DNA of 64,000 nt, taken from the NCBI GenBank assembly GCA_964437505.1, contig CAYTGU010000006.1, positions 16,881 through 80,880 on the forward strand. The letters are read 5' to 3'. The position numbers and the translations under genes are program-made. Origin of the DNA: JAHJDO01 sp964437505 (GTDB lineage: Bacteria > JAHJDO01). This document shows positions 33,110 to 41,947 of this stretch, piece after piece. Each line of letters starts with the position of its first letter. Position 1 is the stretch's first letter. Below the pieces are notes generated by a model that was not told the origin of the DNA, searched no databases, and saw nothing but the letters and a program-made list of their open reading frames with translations.

Positions 33110-33729
33110 GAAAAAACATAATTTTATTATCTTTTATTCTAGTGTCGGTGGTTGTGTATGGCATAAGTGCCGATGAAATAATTACTGTTAGTATTTTTTT
33201 TGGTATATGTACCGTTTGTGCAATTGTAGCTATTCTATTCGGTATTAGACGTAAGCAAAAGACAAAAGAGGAGAAGGGTGAATTTATAGAAAATAAAGAA
33301 ATAGCAAAAGAGCGACCATCAGAACGCATAGCTAACGCTTATGTTAAGAAGAACGGGATAGAGGTTAAAATAACATCATCTTTGGGTCTTTCAACTTTCA
33401 TCTTCATCATCATTGTACTTATCCTTGTGCTTTCAATAAGGTTATACTTAGTGGATCCATTGGAGAGTGTGGACACAGACAAGCTTCTGAACCTTGTCTG
33501 TTTGATATTAATTATACTATGCCCATTAGCTTGGTTACTTGAGAAATTGATTGGTCCTTGTACAATAGCTAGAGTGACTGGAGCTTGTCCATATTGTGGT
33601 ACCATGCTTACTATTACTTGTGGTAGGAGTAGAATTAAATTTCCCTATTCCTTCACTTGTGAGGTCTGTAGGGAATTGATTATTCTCAAAGAAGAGAAAT
33701 TCTTTAAGAAAGATGATATAGTAATCTAA
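33106..33729 (+). CDS. Membrane protein with C-terminal zinc-ribbon-like motif
   Basis: 207 residues from ATG 33106, which overlaps the previous stop as ATGA. Two helices near the N terminus (~2-20, ~24-44), a charged stretch (~45-75), a third helix (~88-110) and a fourth (~125-145). The C-terminal ~50 residues carry CPYCGTMLTITC and CEVC, a likely zinc ribbon on the cytoplasmic side. Family not recognised. The coupling to the P-loop-like protein suggests a two-gene module of unknown purpose. Confidence 0.55.
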   Translation: MRKNIILLSFILVSVVVYGISADEIITVSIFFGICTVCAIVAILFGIRRKQKTKEEKGEFIENKEIAKERPSERIANAYVKKNGIEVKITSSLGLSTFIFIIIVLILVLSIRLYLVDPLESVDTDKLLNLVCLILIILCPLAWLLEKLIGPCTIARVTGACPYCGTMLTITCGRSRIKFPYSFTCEVCRELIILKEEKFFKKDDIVI

Positions 33730-33759
33730 AGAAGTATTAACAAAAAGCAGGTGGGGAAT

Positions 33760-34038
33760 ATGGGAGAAGGAAAACAATTTGATTGGATTCTGGAAAGGGG
33801 AAAGTGTAAAGTTGCAACTAACGCATGTGTCCAAAATAAGAAACGAGTCTGTACTCTTTATATTGTTGATGAAATAAATGAAAGGACGCTTGATGAACAC
33901 TTCATGATCCAGAATTTATCACTCTCAAAATTTACTAAATACATAAAAGGAACTTTCTCAAAAGCAGAAACCCATGAGATAAATAAACTCTTTTATAAAA
34001 TCGTTGCGTCACTAGATGAAATGGGAAAAGATGACTAA
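33760..34038 (+). CDS. Small unknown protein
   Basis: About 92 residues from ATG 33760, which has AGGTGGGG upstream (GTG 33751 is an alternative). The sequence FDWILERGKCKVATNACVQNKKRVCTLYI looks like a strand-rich start, with a helical C-terminal part (FTKYIKGTFSKAETHEINKLF). No family recognised. Same strand and direction as the two preceding unknown genes, 30 bases downstream of them. Confidence 0.45.
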   Translation: MGEGKQFDWILERGKCKVATNACVQNKKRVCTLYIVDEINERTLDEHFMIQNLSLSKFTKYIKGTFSKAETHEINKLFYKIVASLDEMGKDD

Positions 34039-34122
34039 ATGCAAGAATGTTAAGAATGCATCAAATCTTTATCAGACAAATTAGAAAGAATAATACGAAA
34101 ATGATATTGCATACCAAACATC

Positions 34123-34190
34123 TGGATTCCCCGATTAAATCGGAGAATGACAAGCAAGATTGCCACGGGACTTTGTCTCTCGCAATGACC
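34123..34190. repeat. Double-hairpin dispersed repeat
   Basis: Two palindromic units lie side by side. The first is GGATTCCCCGATTAAATCGG followed by AGAATGACAAG, with ATTC/GAAT and CCGAT/ATCGG pairing. The second has outer arms ATTGC (34159-34163) and GCAAT (34182-34186) and an inner stem GGGAC/GTCTC (34167-34171, 34175-34179). The outer GATTGC...GCAATGAC frame is of a kind I know from dispersed intergenic repeats in many bacteria. The rest of 34039-34215 holds no gene. Confidence 0.65.
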
Positions 34191-34215
34191 GGTGATGAAT
34201 AAAAAAGAGAAATAA

Positions 34216-35037
34216 ATGACAAGAGAAATACAGAAAATAGAAGTTCAAGGAGCAAAAATTCGTCTCATATCTAAAAATGGGAAGGATTATATTTCTCTAA
34301 CTGATATGATCAAGTCATTCGGAGATGAAACTATAATTTACAACTGGATGCGTAACGGAAATACTATCGAATTTCTTGGCATTTGGGAACAAATTAATAA
34401 TCCAGATTTTAAACCTGTCGAATTCGATAGGTTTAAAAGTGAATCCGGGCTCAATCGATTTGCTATGTCTCCCAAAAAATGGACAGAAGCGACAAAGGCT
34501 ATAGGAATTTTTTCAAAATCTGGTCGTTATGGCGGCGGGACTTATGCTCATAAAGACATTGCTTTTGAATTCGGTTCTTGGCTAAGTCCAGAATTTAAAC
34601 TTTATCTGATTACAGAATTCCAACGATTAAAAGAAGAAGAAAATAAAACAAAAAAATTAGAATGGAATCTTCAACGTACATTGGCTAAAATTAATTATAG
34701 AATTCATACCGATGCAATAAAAGAGAAATTGATTCCAGCTAAATTGTCAAAAGATCAAATTAATTTTATTTACGCTAACGAGGCAGATGTTTTAAATATG
34801 GCTCTATTTGGTAAAACAGCCAAAGAGTGGAGAGGAAAAAATCCTAATAAAACTGGTAATATTCGAGACTATGCAACCATAGAACAACTTGTTATATTAA
34901 CGAATTTAGAGAGCATTAATGCGATGCTTATTCAACAAAATTTTGACCAAAAAGGGAGATTGCAAAAATTAAATGAGTTAGCAATATCACAAATGAAGTC
35001 TTTATTAAGCAACCAAAATATTAGAAAATTAAAATAA
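34216..35037 (+). CDS. KilA-N domain protein
   Basis: 273 residues. The N-terminal KilA-N domain (KNGKDYISLTDMIK, NWMRNGNTIEFLGIWE, and the KDIAFEFGSWLSPEFKLYLI motif near residue 120) is a DNA-binding fold common in phages, large DNA viruses and mobile islands. The C-terminal part (~140-273) is helical with KTAKEWRGKNP and looks like the second domain often seen on bacterial KilA-N proteins. Markedly A+T-rich. It stands alone with no phage genes around, at the end of the accessory stretch and 20 bases before glyQ. Confidence 0.85.
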   Translation: MTREIQKIEVQGAKIRLISKNGKDYISLTDMIKSFGDETIIYNWMRNGNTIEFLGIWEQINNPDFKPVEFDRFKSESGLNRFAMSPKKWTEATKAIGIFSKSGRYGGGTYAHKDIAFEFGSWLSPEFKLYLITEFQRLKEEENKTKKLEWNLQRTLAKINYRIHTDAIKEKLIPAKLSKDQINFIYANEADVLNMALFGKTAKEWRGKNPNKTGNIRDYATIEQLVILTNLESINAMLIQQNFDQKGRLQKLNELAISQMKSLLSNQNIRKLK

Positions 35038-35057
35038 AAATTTTAGAATAAAAAATC

Positions 35058-35897
35058 ATGACTTTTCAAGAGATCATATCAGCACTTAGTAAATATTGGG
35101 CTAAACATGGTTGTGTAATTGCCCAGCCCTATGATCTTGAGGTTGGGGCAGGGACTTTCAGTCCTTATACTTTTTTGAGAGTGCTTGATGAAAAGCAGTG
35201 GAAGACTGCCTATGTTCAGCCGTCCAGAAGGCCTACAGACGGAAGGTATGGAGAAAACCCAAACAGACTTGGCCGCTATTATCAGTATCAGGTAATATTG
35301 AAACCTTCTCCTGATAATGTGCAGGACATATATCTGGACAGTCTTAAAGAACTGGGTATAGATCTCTCTAAACACGATATAAGGTTTGTTGAGGATGACT
35401 GGGAATCTCCAACACTTGGTGCAACAGGGCTCGGCTGGGAGGTTTGGCTTGACGGCATGGAAATAACGCAGTTTACGTATTTTCAACAGGTTGGAGGAGT
35501 TGAGCTAAATCCTGTATCAGTTGAGCTGACTTACGGGCTGGAGCGGATTGCAATGTATCTTCAGGAAAAAGACAATGTCTTTGATATTGATTGGACAAGT
35601 GAGTTTAAATATGGAGATGTTTACAGGGATAATGAAAAAGAGTTTTCTGTATATAACTTTGAGAAGGCTGATACAAAAATGCAGTTTAAACTTTTTAATA
35701 TGTATGAAAAAGAAGCAAAAAAGTTGATAGAAGAAAAACTAGTTCTTCCTGCCTACGATTATACATTGAAATGTTCTCACTCCTTTAATGTTCTAGACGC
35801 GAGAGGAATTATAGGTGTGGCAGAAAGAGCCAAATTCATACAGAGAGTGAGAAAACTGGCTTGTATGTGCGCAAGAGCTTATCTGGAGAAAGAATGA
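35058..35897 (+). CDS. glyQ: Glycine--tRNA ligase alpha subunit
   Basis: 279 residues. Class II catalytic subunit of the alpha2-beta2 type enzyme: FQEIISALSKYWAKHGC, QPYDLEVGAGTFSP, YVQPSRRPTDGRYGENPNR (motif 2) and GGVELNPVSVELTYGLERIA (motif 3). The tetrameric type is typical of most bacteria. ATGA overlap with glyS. Confidence 0.97.
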   Translation: MTFQEIISALSKYWAKHGCVIAQPYDLEVGAGTFSPYTFLRVLDEKQWKTAYVQPSRRPTDGRYGENPNRLGRYYQYQVILKPSPDNVQDIYLDSLKELGIDLSKHDIRFVEDDWESPTLGATGLGWEVWLDGMEITQFTYFQQVGGVELNPVSVELTYGLERIAMYLQEKDNVFDIDWTSEFKYGDVYRDNEKEFSVYNFEKADTKMQFKLFNMYEKEAKKLIEEKLVLPAYDYTLKCSHSFNVLDARGIIGVAERAKFIQRVRKLACMCARAYLEKE

Positions 35898-37993
35898 AGA
35901 ATTTATTGCTTGAGATAGGTGTAGAGGAATTACCCGCTTCATATGTTAGTTCAGCGAGAGATGATATTACTAAAATTGCCTCTGAGAAGTTAAAGGAGGT
36001 AGGACTAAAATCTTTAGAACCACACTGCTTAGGAACTCCCAGAAGGCTTGTTCTTTTCATTGAAGACCTAAGTGAAAAGCAGGATAGCAAGGAACTAAAA
36101 GTTCAGGGACCGCCTCATGATAAAGCGTTTGATAAGGATAATAAACCAATGCCGGCCGCAATTGGTTTTGCTAAGAAATTTGGGCTGAGTGTCAATGCCT
36201 TAAAAATAGAAGAGACGAAATCAGGGAAATATGTTTTTGCCGAGAAGATTGAGAAGGGGAAGCCAACCAATGAACTGCTCAGGGAGCTACTTCCAAATCT
36301 AATAAAAAGCATACCTTTTCCAAAAACTATGAGATGGGATGATTCGGATGTCAGATTTGCGCGGCCAATAAGGTGGTTGATGTGTTTGTATGGAAAAGAT
36401 ATAATCTCTGTTAAATTTGGAAAACTTGAAGCAGGTAATATAACTTATGGACATCGTTTTCTTGCGCCTGAGGCAATAAAGATCAAAAGCGCAGATATTG
36501 ACGAATATAAAAAAAATTTGAAGGATGCTTTTGTTATTGTTGATCAGCATGAAAGAAAAAAAGAGATAAAGCGAAAATTAGTCTCTATTTTAAATAAGTA
36601 TAATGGAAGCTCTGATCCTGATTTTGATATAACACTTTTGGATACAGTAACTGATTTAGTTGAATATCCAAATGTGCTGCAAGGAACTTTCCCTGAAGCA
36701 TTCCTAAAGGTTCCGGATGTTGCGCTTGAGGCGGCAATGAAGTCGCATCAGAAATATTTTCCTGTAAAAGATAAACAAGGTTTACTTACTAACAAGTTCG
36801 TTTTTATCTCCAACATGAAGGGTAGCGAAGATAATATCATAAGAGGCAACGAGCGTGTTCTTAATGCGCGGCTTGCTGATGCCAAATTCTTCTGGGATGA
36901 GGACAGAAAAACAAGTTTAAAAGAACGCGCAAAACAGATAATGGAGGCAAAGAATGTTCATCAGTTTGGAACATTGCCTAAAAGAATTAGAGCAATAGAA
37001 AGATTAGCGAAAGTGGTAAATAAGAATGTGCATGCAGACAAAACGATACTTAAGAAAGTATGCATGTTATGTAAAGCTGATTTAGGGACTCATATGGTTG
37101 AAGAGTTCCCTGAACTTCAGGGAGAAATAGGTGGAGAATATGCAAGGGAGGGGAATGTCCCTGAAGAAGTTAGTTCAGGCATATCCTGTCATTATTATCC
37201 ACGGTTTGCAGATGATAAACTTCCGAACACAAAGGAGGGAAGTGTGGTTTCTATCTCTGATAAAATGAATGCAATTGTGTCTCATGTTATTGGAAATGGG
37301 AATGCAATAACCGGCTCAGGCGATAAATTCGCCTTAAGAAGGCAGGCAATAGGAATTCTTAGAATAATTCTTGAAAGAGAATATGACATTAATCTTGAGA
37401 ATATAATTAATGAGTGCATAAAACTTTATAAAATCAGTGAAGATGAGCATGAGAAGGTTTTTCGACTGGTCGTTGATTTCTTTAAACAAAGATTGAAAAA
37501 TTATCTTCTAAGCATTGGACAGTATAGATATGATTTTATTGACGCAGTTATTAATACTTCTTCTTTTGAACCTACAAAAAAATATGAGATTTTGGAGGCG
37601 CTTTCTGATGTTAGCAGGGGTGATAACTTTGAATCAATAACAACCTCTTTCAAGCGCATTTCCAATATCCTGAAACAGGCAAGAGAAAAGGGAATAAGAT
37701 TTATTTATTTTAACAAGAGAAAACTTGTTGAACCTGAAGAAAAGGAGCTTGCTAAAAAGTTTTTAGATATCAGTAAAAGCGTAAATAAATTAATAAAAAA
37801 CAAAGACTACTCTAATGCATTTAGCCAGATCATAAGTATGAGAAAACCTTTAGATGATTTTTTTGATAAGGTTATGGTAATGGATGAAAATCATGATTTA
37901 AGAAACAACCGCCTCGCATTTCTGCAGGAGATAGAGAACATGTTTCTGCAGCTTGCTAATTTCTCGTATGTTGTAACGGAGAAAAACAGGTAA
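35894..37993 (+). CDS. glyS: Glycine--tRNA ligase beta subunit
   Basis: 699 residues from ATG 35894, which overlaps the glyQ stop (ATGA); a longer frame from 35861 lies within glyQ. The N terminus MKNLLLEIGVEELPASYV is the family signature. PFPKTMRWDDSDVRFARPIRWL, the HD-like region GGEYAREGNVPEEVSSGI, and a C-terminal anticodon-binding DALR-type domain ending FFDKVMVMDENHDLRNNRL complete it. It recognises the tRNA. Confidence 0.97.
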   Translation: MKNLLLEIGVEELPASYVSSARDDITKIASEKLKEVGLKSLEPHCLGTPRRLVLFIEDLSEKQDSKELKVQGPPHDKAFDKDNKPMPAAIGFAKKFGLSVNALKIEETKSGKYVFAEKIEKGKPTNELLRELLPNLIKSIPFPKTMRWDDSDVRFARPIRWLMCLYGKDIISVKFGKLEAGNITYGHRFLAPEAIKIKSADIDEYKKNLKDAFVIVDQHERKKEIKRKLVSILNKYNGSSDPDFDITLLDTVTDLVEYPNVLQGTFPEAFLKVPDVALEAAMKSHQKYFPVKDKQGLLTNKFVFISNMKGSEDNIIRGNERVLNARLADAKFFWDEDRKTSLKERAKQIMEAKNVHQFGTLPKRIRAIERLAKVVNKNVHADKTILKKVCMLCKADLGTHMVEEFPELQGEIGGEYAREGNVPEEVSSGISCHYYPRFADDKLPNTKEGSVVSISDKMNAIVSHVIGNGNAITGSGDKFALRRQAIGILRIILEREYDINLENIINECIKLYKISEDEHEKVFRLVVDFFKQRLKNYLLSIGQYRYDFIDAVINTSSFEPTKKYEILEALSDVSRGDNFESITTSFKRISNILKQAREKGIRFIYFNKRKLVEPEEKELAKKFLDISKSVNKLIKNKDYSNAFSQIISMRKPLDDFFDKVMVMDENHDLRNNRLAFLQEIENMFLQLANFSYVVTEKNR

Positions 37994-38025
37994 AAAAAGA
38001 TATAGAGGAATGGGTCTAGATTGAT

Positions 38026-39186
38026 ATGACAAAAAACTTATTAATAACAAATTGCAGACTTTTTAATTCACCACAAAACGAGAAGTCTGTAGAAATTCTT
38101 GTCAAAGACGGTACGATTACGCAGATTGGTAAAATCAAGAAAAATCCTGCCTGCGAGAATATTCTTGATGCTCAGGACAGGGTAATAGCTCCCGGTTTTA
38201 TTGATGTGCATATTCAAGGTGCTGGTGGTGCTTCTGTGCTGGATGGGACAATAGAATCGCTGCAAACCATATCACAGATCTGTGCGCGTTTTGGAACCAC
38301 AAGTTTTCTCGCAACCACTGTATTTAAACCTAATATGCGCAATAGATGGCTGGAAGTTGCCGCAGAAGCTGTTGGCTCTGATCTTGGAGGCGCTCATTTA
38401 CTCGGGATGCATCTTGAGGGTCCTTTTATTTCTTTGGAGAAAAAAGGCATGATTTTACCTAATTGTATATGTGCTCCGTCTTTGCGTATTTTCAATGAAA
38501 TACAGAGTATTGCAGGAACTAATCTTAAGATGATGACAATCGCACCGGAATTTAACGGAAGCCTAGACATTATTCGTAAGCTTGTTGATTCTAAAATAAT
38601 CGCCTCGTTTGGTCATTCTAATGCTTCATATAATGAGACACTCAAAGGAATTGATGCTGGTATTTCACATGTTACTCACTTGTTTAATGCAATGGGCTCT
38701 TTCCACCATCGTGCTCCAGGACCGCTTTTGGCTATTTTTGAAACAGAAAAAATCAGTGTTCAAATTATTCCGGATGGTGTTCATTTTCACCCCGGTGTGT
38801 TGAAATACCTGTTTAAAATAATAGGCGGAGATCGCTGTATAGCGATTACAGACGGGATGCAGTCGACAGGTCTTCCGGACGGAATCTATCTTTATGACGG
38901 ACTTGAATATGAATCAAAGGGTGGAATAACAAGATATCATGACGGCACATTAATAGGTACTTCTCTGAATTTATCTCAATTGGTGCTAAAGCTTAAGGAG
39001 TTTACCAATGCTTCTCTTGATGTTGCAATAAAGACAGTGACTGAAAACCCGGCAAAACTTCTTGGTATTGAAAACAAGAAGGGAAGTATTGCTGTTGGTA
39101 AGGATGCTGATCTGATTATACTGGACAATGATTGTTCTGTTTGGGCAACGGTTGTGGAAGGCAAAATTGTGTTTCAAAAATCATAA
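38026..39186 (+). CDS. nagA: N-acetylglucosamine-6-phosphate deacetylase
   Basis: 386 residues. Amidohydrolase: APGFIDVHIQGAGG (first metal motif), LGMHLEGPFIS with metal Glu, FGHSNASY, VTHLFNAMGSFHHRAPG, IPDGVHFHPGV and ITDGMQSTGLPDG with catalytic Asp. It removes acetate in amino-sugar recycling and feeds cell-wall or LPS precursors. No nagB is beside it. It ends 12 bases before a tRNA gene. Confidence 0.94.
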   Translation: MTKNLLITNCRLFNSPQNEKSVEILVKDGTITQIGKIKKNPACENILDAQDRVIAPGFIDVHIQGAGGASVLDGTIESLQTISQICARFGTTSFLATTVFKPNMRNRWLEVAAEAVGSDLGGAHLLGMHLEGPFISLEKKGMILPNCICAPSLRIFNEIQSIAGTNLKMMTIAPEFNGSLDIIRKLVDSKIIASFGHSNASYNETLKGIDAGISHVTHLFNAMGSFHHRAPGPLLAIFETEKISVQIIPDGVHFHPGVLKYLFKIIGGDRCIAITDGMQSTGLPDGIYLYDGLEYESKGGITRYHDGTLIGTSLNLSQLVLKLKEFTNASLDVAIKTVTENPAKLLGIENKKGSIAVGKDADLIILDNDCSVWATVVEGKIVFQKS

Positions 39187-39198
39187 CATTTTTAAATC

Positions 39199-39271
39199 GG
39201 GGCAGTAGCTCAGTTGGGAGAGCATCACGTTCGCAACGTGGGGGTCGAGGGTTCAAATCCCTTCTGCTCCA
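39199..39271 (+). tRNA. tRNA-Ala (anticodon CGC)
   Basis: Full cloverleaf of 73 bases. Acceptor stem GGGGCAG/CTGCTCC contains G3-U70, the alanine identity pair, with discriminator A73. D stem GCTC/GAGC, anticodon stem TCACG/CGTGG with loop TTCGCAA (anticodon CGC, codon GCG), variable loop GGGTC, T stem GAGGG/CCCTT with loop TTCAAAT. CCA is not encoded; ACTC follows. Confidence 0.95.
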
Positions 39272-39296
39272 CTCATAAACGCAGAAGATCAAAATC

Positions 39297-39407
39297 ATGG
39301 AATGGGTAAATTCTAATTACAGGCTTCCAATCAAATCATGGTGCGGGGATATTGAAAAGGAAGCAATGGCTCAGGCCATTGGGAGTAATAAAGGGTTAAC
39401 GTTATAA
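39297..39407 (+). pseudogene. Remnant of the rtcB RNA ligase N-terminus
   Basis: A 36-codon frame right after the tRNA reads YRLPIKSWCGDIEKEAMAQA before stopping at 39405-39407. It aligns with the N-terminus of RtcB family proteins (pattern IPIKxWxxDIExxAxxQA), but the GYGMPIGG metal region and everything beyond is missing. It has no clear ribosome site. Probably a decayed stub, or a coincidental short product; no more rtcB sequence was seen nearby. Confidence 0.5.
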
Positions 39408-39428
39408 AAAAACAGGAGGAATAAAACT

Positions 39429-40424
39429 ATGATCGGAGAAGGAATAACAGCGATAAATGAAAAAGTTAAGAAAGAAAGCGTATTTGTTCAAAGCTTAACT
39501 GCGGAGATAGGGAAAGTAATTATAGGTCAGCAGTATCTTGTTGATAGACTCATGGTAGGGCTTCTGGCAAACGGACATATATTGGTGGAAGGAGTTCCAG
39601 GCCTTGCCAAGACAACAGCAATAAAGACATTATCACAGGCAATAAAAACAAAGTTTCAAAGGATACAGTTCACGCCTGATCTTCTACCCGCAGATTTAAT
39701 CGGGACACTGGTCTATAATCCGAAGGACGGAAATTTCACAACAAAAAAAGGACCCGTATTTTCTAATATCATTCTGGCAGACGAGATAAACAGAGCTCCT
39801 GCAAAGGTTCAAAGCGCTCTTCTGGAAGCGATGCAGGAAAGACAGGTTACAATCGGCGAGAATACATTTAAGCTGGACGATCCTTTTCTTGTTATGGCCA
39901 CACAGAATCCAATAGAGCAGGAGGGGACTTATCCTCTGCCTGAAGCACAGATAGACAGATTCATGCTTAAGATAAATATAACGTATCCGAATATGGAAGA
40001 AGAACATAAAATACTAAAAATGATGAGCTATACGGATAAGAAGATAGAAGTATCTCAAGTTATCGATCCGGCGGATATTATTAAAGCACGTTCCGTAGTT
40101 GATGAGATATATATGGATGAAAAGATAGAGAAGTACATTCTTGACATTGTCTTTGCCACAAGGGATCCAAAGAAATATAAATTGGATGAGCTCAGCGGTC
40201 TTATTCAATACGGCGCTTCTCCACGCGCAAGTATATATTTGACTATTGCTTCAAAAGCCTATGCTTTTATTCAGGGCAGAGGTTATGTTACTCCGCAGGA
40301 TGTTAAATCTATCGGACAGGATGTTCTGAGACATCGTGTAATTATAAGTTATGAAGCAGAAGCAGAGGAAAAGACGTCAGAGCATATCATTAAAAAAATA
40401 TTTGATGAGATAGAAGTCCCGTAA
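39429..40424 (+). CDS. MoxR-family AAA+ ATPase
   Basis: 331 residues. MoxR AAA+: Walker A EGVPGLAKTTAIKTL, PDLLPADLIGTLVY, Walker B ILADEINRAPAKVQSALLEAMQERQ, FLVMATQNPIEQEGTYPLPEAQIDRF. MoxR proteins act as chaperones that insert metals or ligands into VWA-domain partners. AGGAGG precedes the ATG. First gene of an eight-gene moxR-bat operon that continues to 47429 without a break. Confidence 0.95.
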   Translation: MIGEGITAINEKVKKESVFVQSLTAEIGKVIIGQQYLVDRLMVGLLANGHILVEGVPGLAKTTAIKTLSQAIKTKFQRIQFTPDLLPADLIGTLVYNPKDGNFTTKKGPVFSNIILADEINRAPAKVQSALLEAMQERQVTIGENTFKLDDPFLVMATQNPIEQEGTYPLPEAQIDRFMLKINITYPNMEEEHKILKMMSYTDKKIEVSQVIDPADIIKARSVVDEIYMDEKIEKYILDIVFATRDPKKYKLDELSGLIQYGASPRASIYLTIASKAYAFIQGRGYVTPQDVKSIGQDVLRHRVIISYEAEAEEKTSEHIIKKIFDEIEVP

Positions 40425-40426
40425 AG

Positions 40427-41305
40427 ATGATACCCAAAGAAATTTTAAAACAAGTTCGCCGTATTCAGATAACTACTTCCCGTATGGTTACTGACGTGTT
40501 TGCAGGTCAGTACCAAAGTGTTTTTAAGGGAAGCGGGATGGAGTTTGACGAAGTCAGAGAGTATCAGCCGGGAGACGAGATACGCAGTATTGACTGGAAT
40601 GTTACTGCCAGAACTGGGCATCCTTATATCAAGAAATTCGTAGAGGAAAGAGAATTAACCGTTATGCTGCTTTTGGATATGTCTCTTTCATGCTCTTTCG
40701 GGACAGTAAAACAGCTGAAAAGCAGGCTTGCTGTGGAACTTTGTTCACTTCTTGCGTTTTCAGCAATACAGAACAATGACAGAGTAGGTCTGATTATTTT
40801 TACGGACAGAATTGAAAAGTTTGTTCCTCCAAGAAAAGGATTGAGCCATGTTCTGCGCGTTATCAGAGAAGCGCTTTATTTTAAACCAAAAGGGAGCGGG
40901 ACAAACATAAAAGCGGCTCTGGAATATCTTGGTAAAGTTACAACCCGCAAAACAGTTACTTTTATTATTTCGGATTTTTATGATCCTGCCTTTAAAAAAG
41001 ATCTTTCTATTACAAATAAACGTCACGATACCATAGCTGTAACAATAACCGACCCATTGGAGATAGAACTTCCAAACATTGGCATTATAAAACTGGATGA
41101 TCCGGAAACAGGAGAAAGCCGCTTAATAGATACTTCCAGAGCCGCTTTAAGAAAAGATTATCATAAAAACTCGCTTCAAAGATTTCATGAAAGGAAAAAA
41201 CTGTTTCAATCCATAAATGTAGATAGTATTGATATCCGAACAGATATACCTTATTCAAAAACATTAATTGCTTTTTTCAAGATGAGAGAAAGACGGATAC
41301 ATTAA
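40427..41305 (+). CDS. DUF58 protein of the moxR-bat operon
   Basis: 292 residues. The DUF58 signature FKGSGMEFDEVREYQPGDEIRSIDWNVTAR, with the KKFVEERELTVMLLLDMSLS following, is near residues 25-85; the C-terminal part is VWA-like without a complete MIDAS. It always pairs with MoxR. Starts 2 bases after moxR and ends 0 bases before the next gene. Function unknown; part of the complex by association. Confidence 0.9.
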   Translation: MIPKEILKQVRRIQITTSRMVTDVFAGQYQSVFKGSGMEFDEVREYQPGDEIRSIDWNVTARTGHPYIKKFVEERELTVMLLLDMSLSCSFGTVKQLKSRLAVELCSLLAFSAIQNNDRVGLIIFTDRIEKFVPPRKGLSHVLRVIREALYFKPKGSGTNIKAALEYLGKVTTRKTVTFIISDFYDPAFKKDLSITNKRHDTIAVTITDPLEIELPNIGIIKLDDPETGESRLIDTSRAALRKDYHKNSLQRFHERKKLFQSINVDSIDIRTDIPYSKTLIAFFKMRERRIH

Positions 41306-41947
41306 ATGAGAAATTATTTTAAAAGCAGTATTTGTTTTTCAATTGTTCTACTATCTTTATTAGTCACTTCTGCTGCTGTTTGTAAGCCTGCGGAAAATCA
41401 AAAACATCCAATAACGGTTCAGTCAAAAGCTGCATCAGATATTCGAGACATAGAAGGCCCTGTTAATTTACGCCGAAAATGGCCGATATACACAATAATC
41501 ATATCAGTCGTAGTAGTTTTGCTTATTATCGGATTATTAGTGTATTTTTTGAGAAAGAAGAAGAAAAAGAAGTCCGATATTTCTCCACGGAGACCGGCTC
41601 ACGAATTGGCCTATGAGATGCTGGAAAATTTAAAAAAGAAGAATTTAATTAAACAGCATAAGATCAAACAGTACTATATCGAATTATCGCTTATTGCAAG
41701 ACACTATCTTGAAAACAGGTTTGATATAAAAGCGCCTGAAATGACTACGGAAGAATTTTTGCTTAAGATTAAGGAGTCTAAAGAATTGTTCAGCAGACAT
41801 AGAGAATCATTAAAGGCGTTTTTATCGCATTGCGATATGGTTAAGTTTGCTAAATATGGACCGAATGAATCGGAAATCGATTTGAGCTTTCAGTCTGCAA
41901 AAAAGCTTGTGGATCAGACTAAGATAGAAGTAAAGCAGGGGAAATAA
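41306..41947 (+). CDS. DUF4381-like membrane protein of the bat operon
   Basis: 213 residues. Signal peptide or first helix (~8-25), a short periplasmic part (~30-65), one membrane helix (~68-92) followed by a basic KKKKKK run, and a cytoplasmic domain (~95-213: AYEMLENLKKKNLIKQ, YYIELSLIARHYLENRF). The cytoplasmic domain resembles the one at the C terminus of BatD here, suggesting a common origin. Positioned between DUF58 and batA, as in many genomes. Confidence 0.75.
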   Translation: MRNYFKSSICFSIVLLSLLVTSAAVCKPAENQKHPITVQSKAASDIRDIEGPVNLRRKWPIYTIIISVVVVLLIIGLLVYFLRKKKKKKSDISPRRPAHELAYEMLENLKKKNLIKQHKIKQYYIELSLIARHYLENRFDIKAPEMTTEEFLLKIKESKELFSRHRESLKAFLSHCDMVKFAKYGPNESEIDLSFQSAKKLVDQTKIEVKQGK

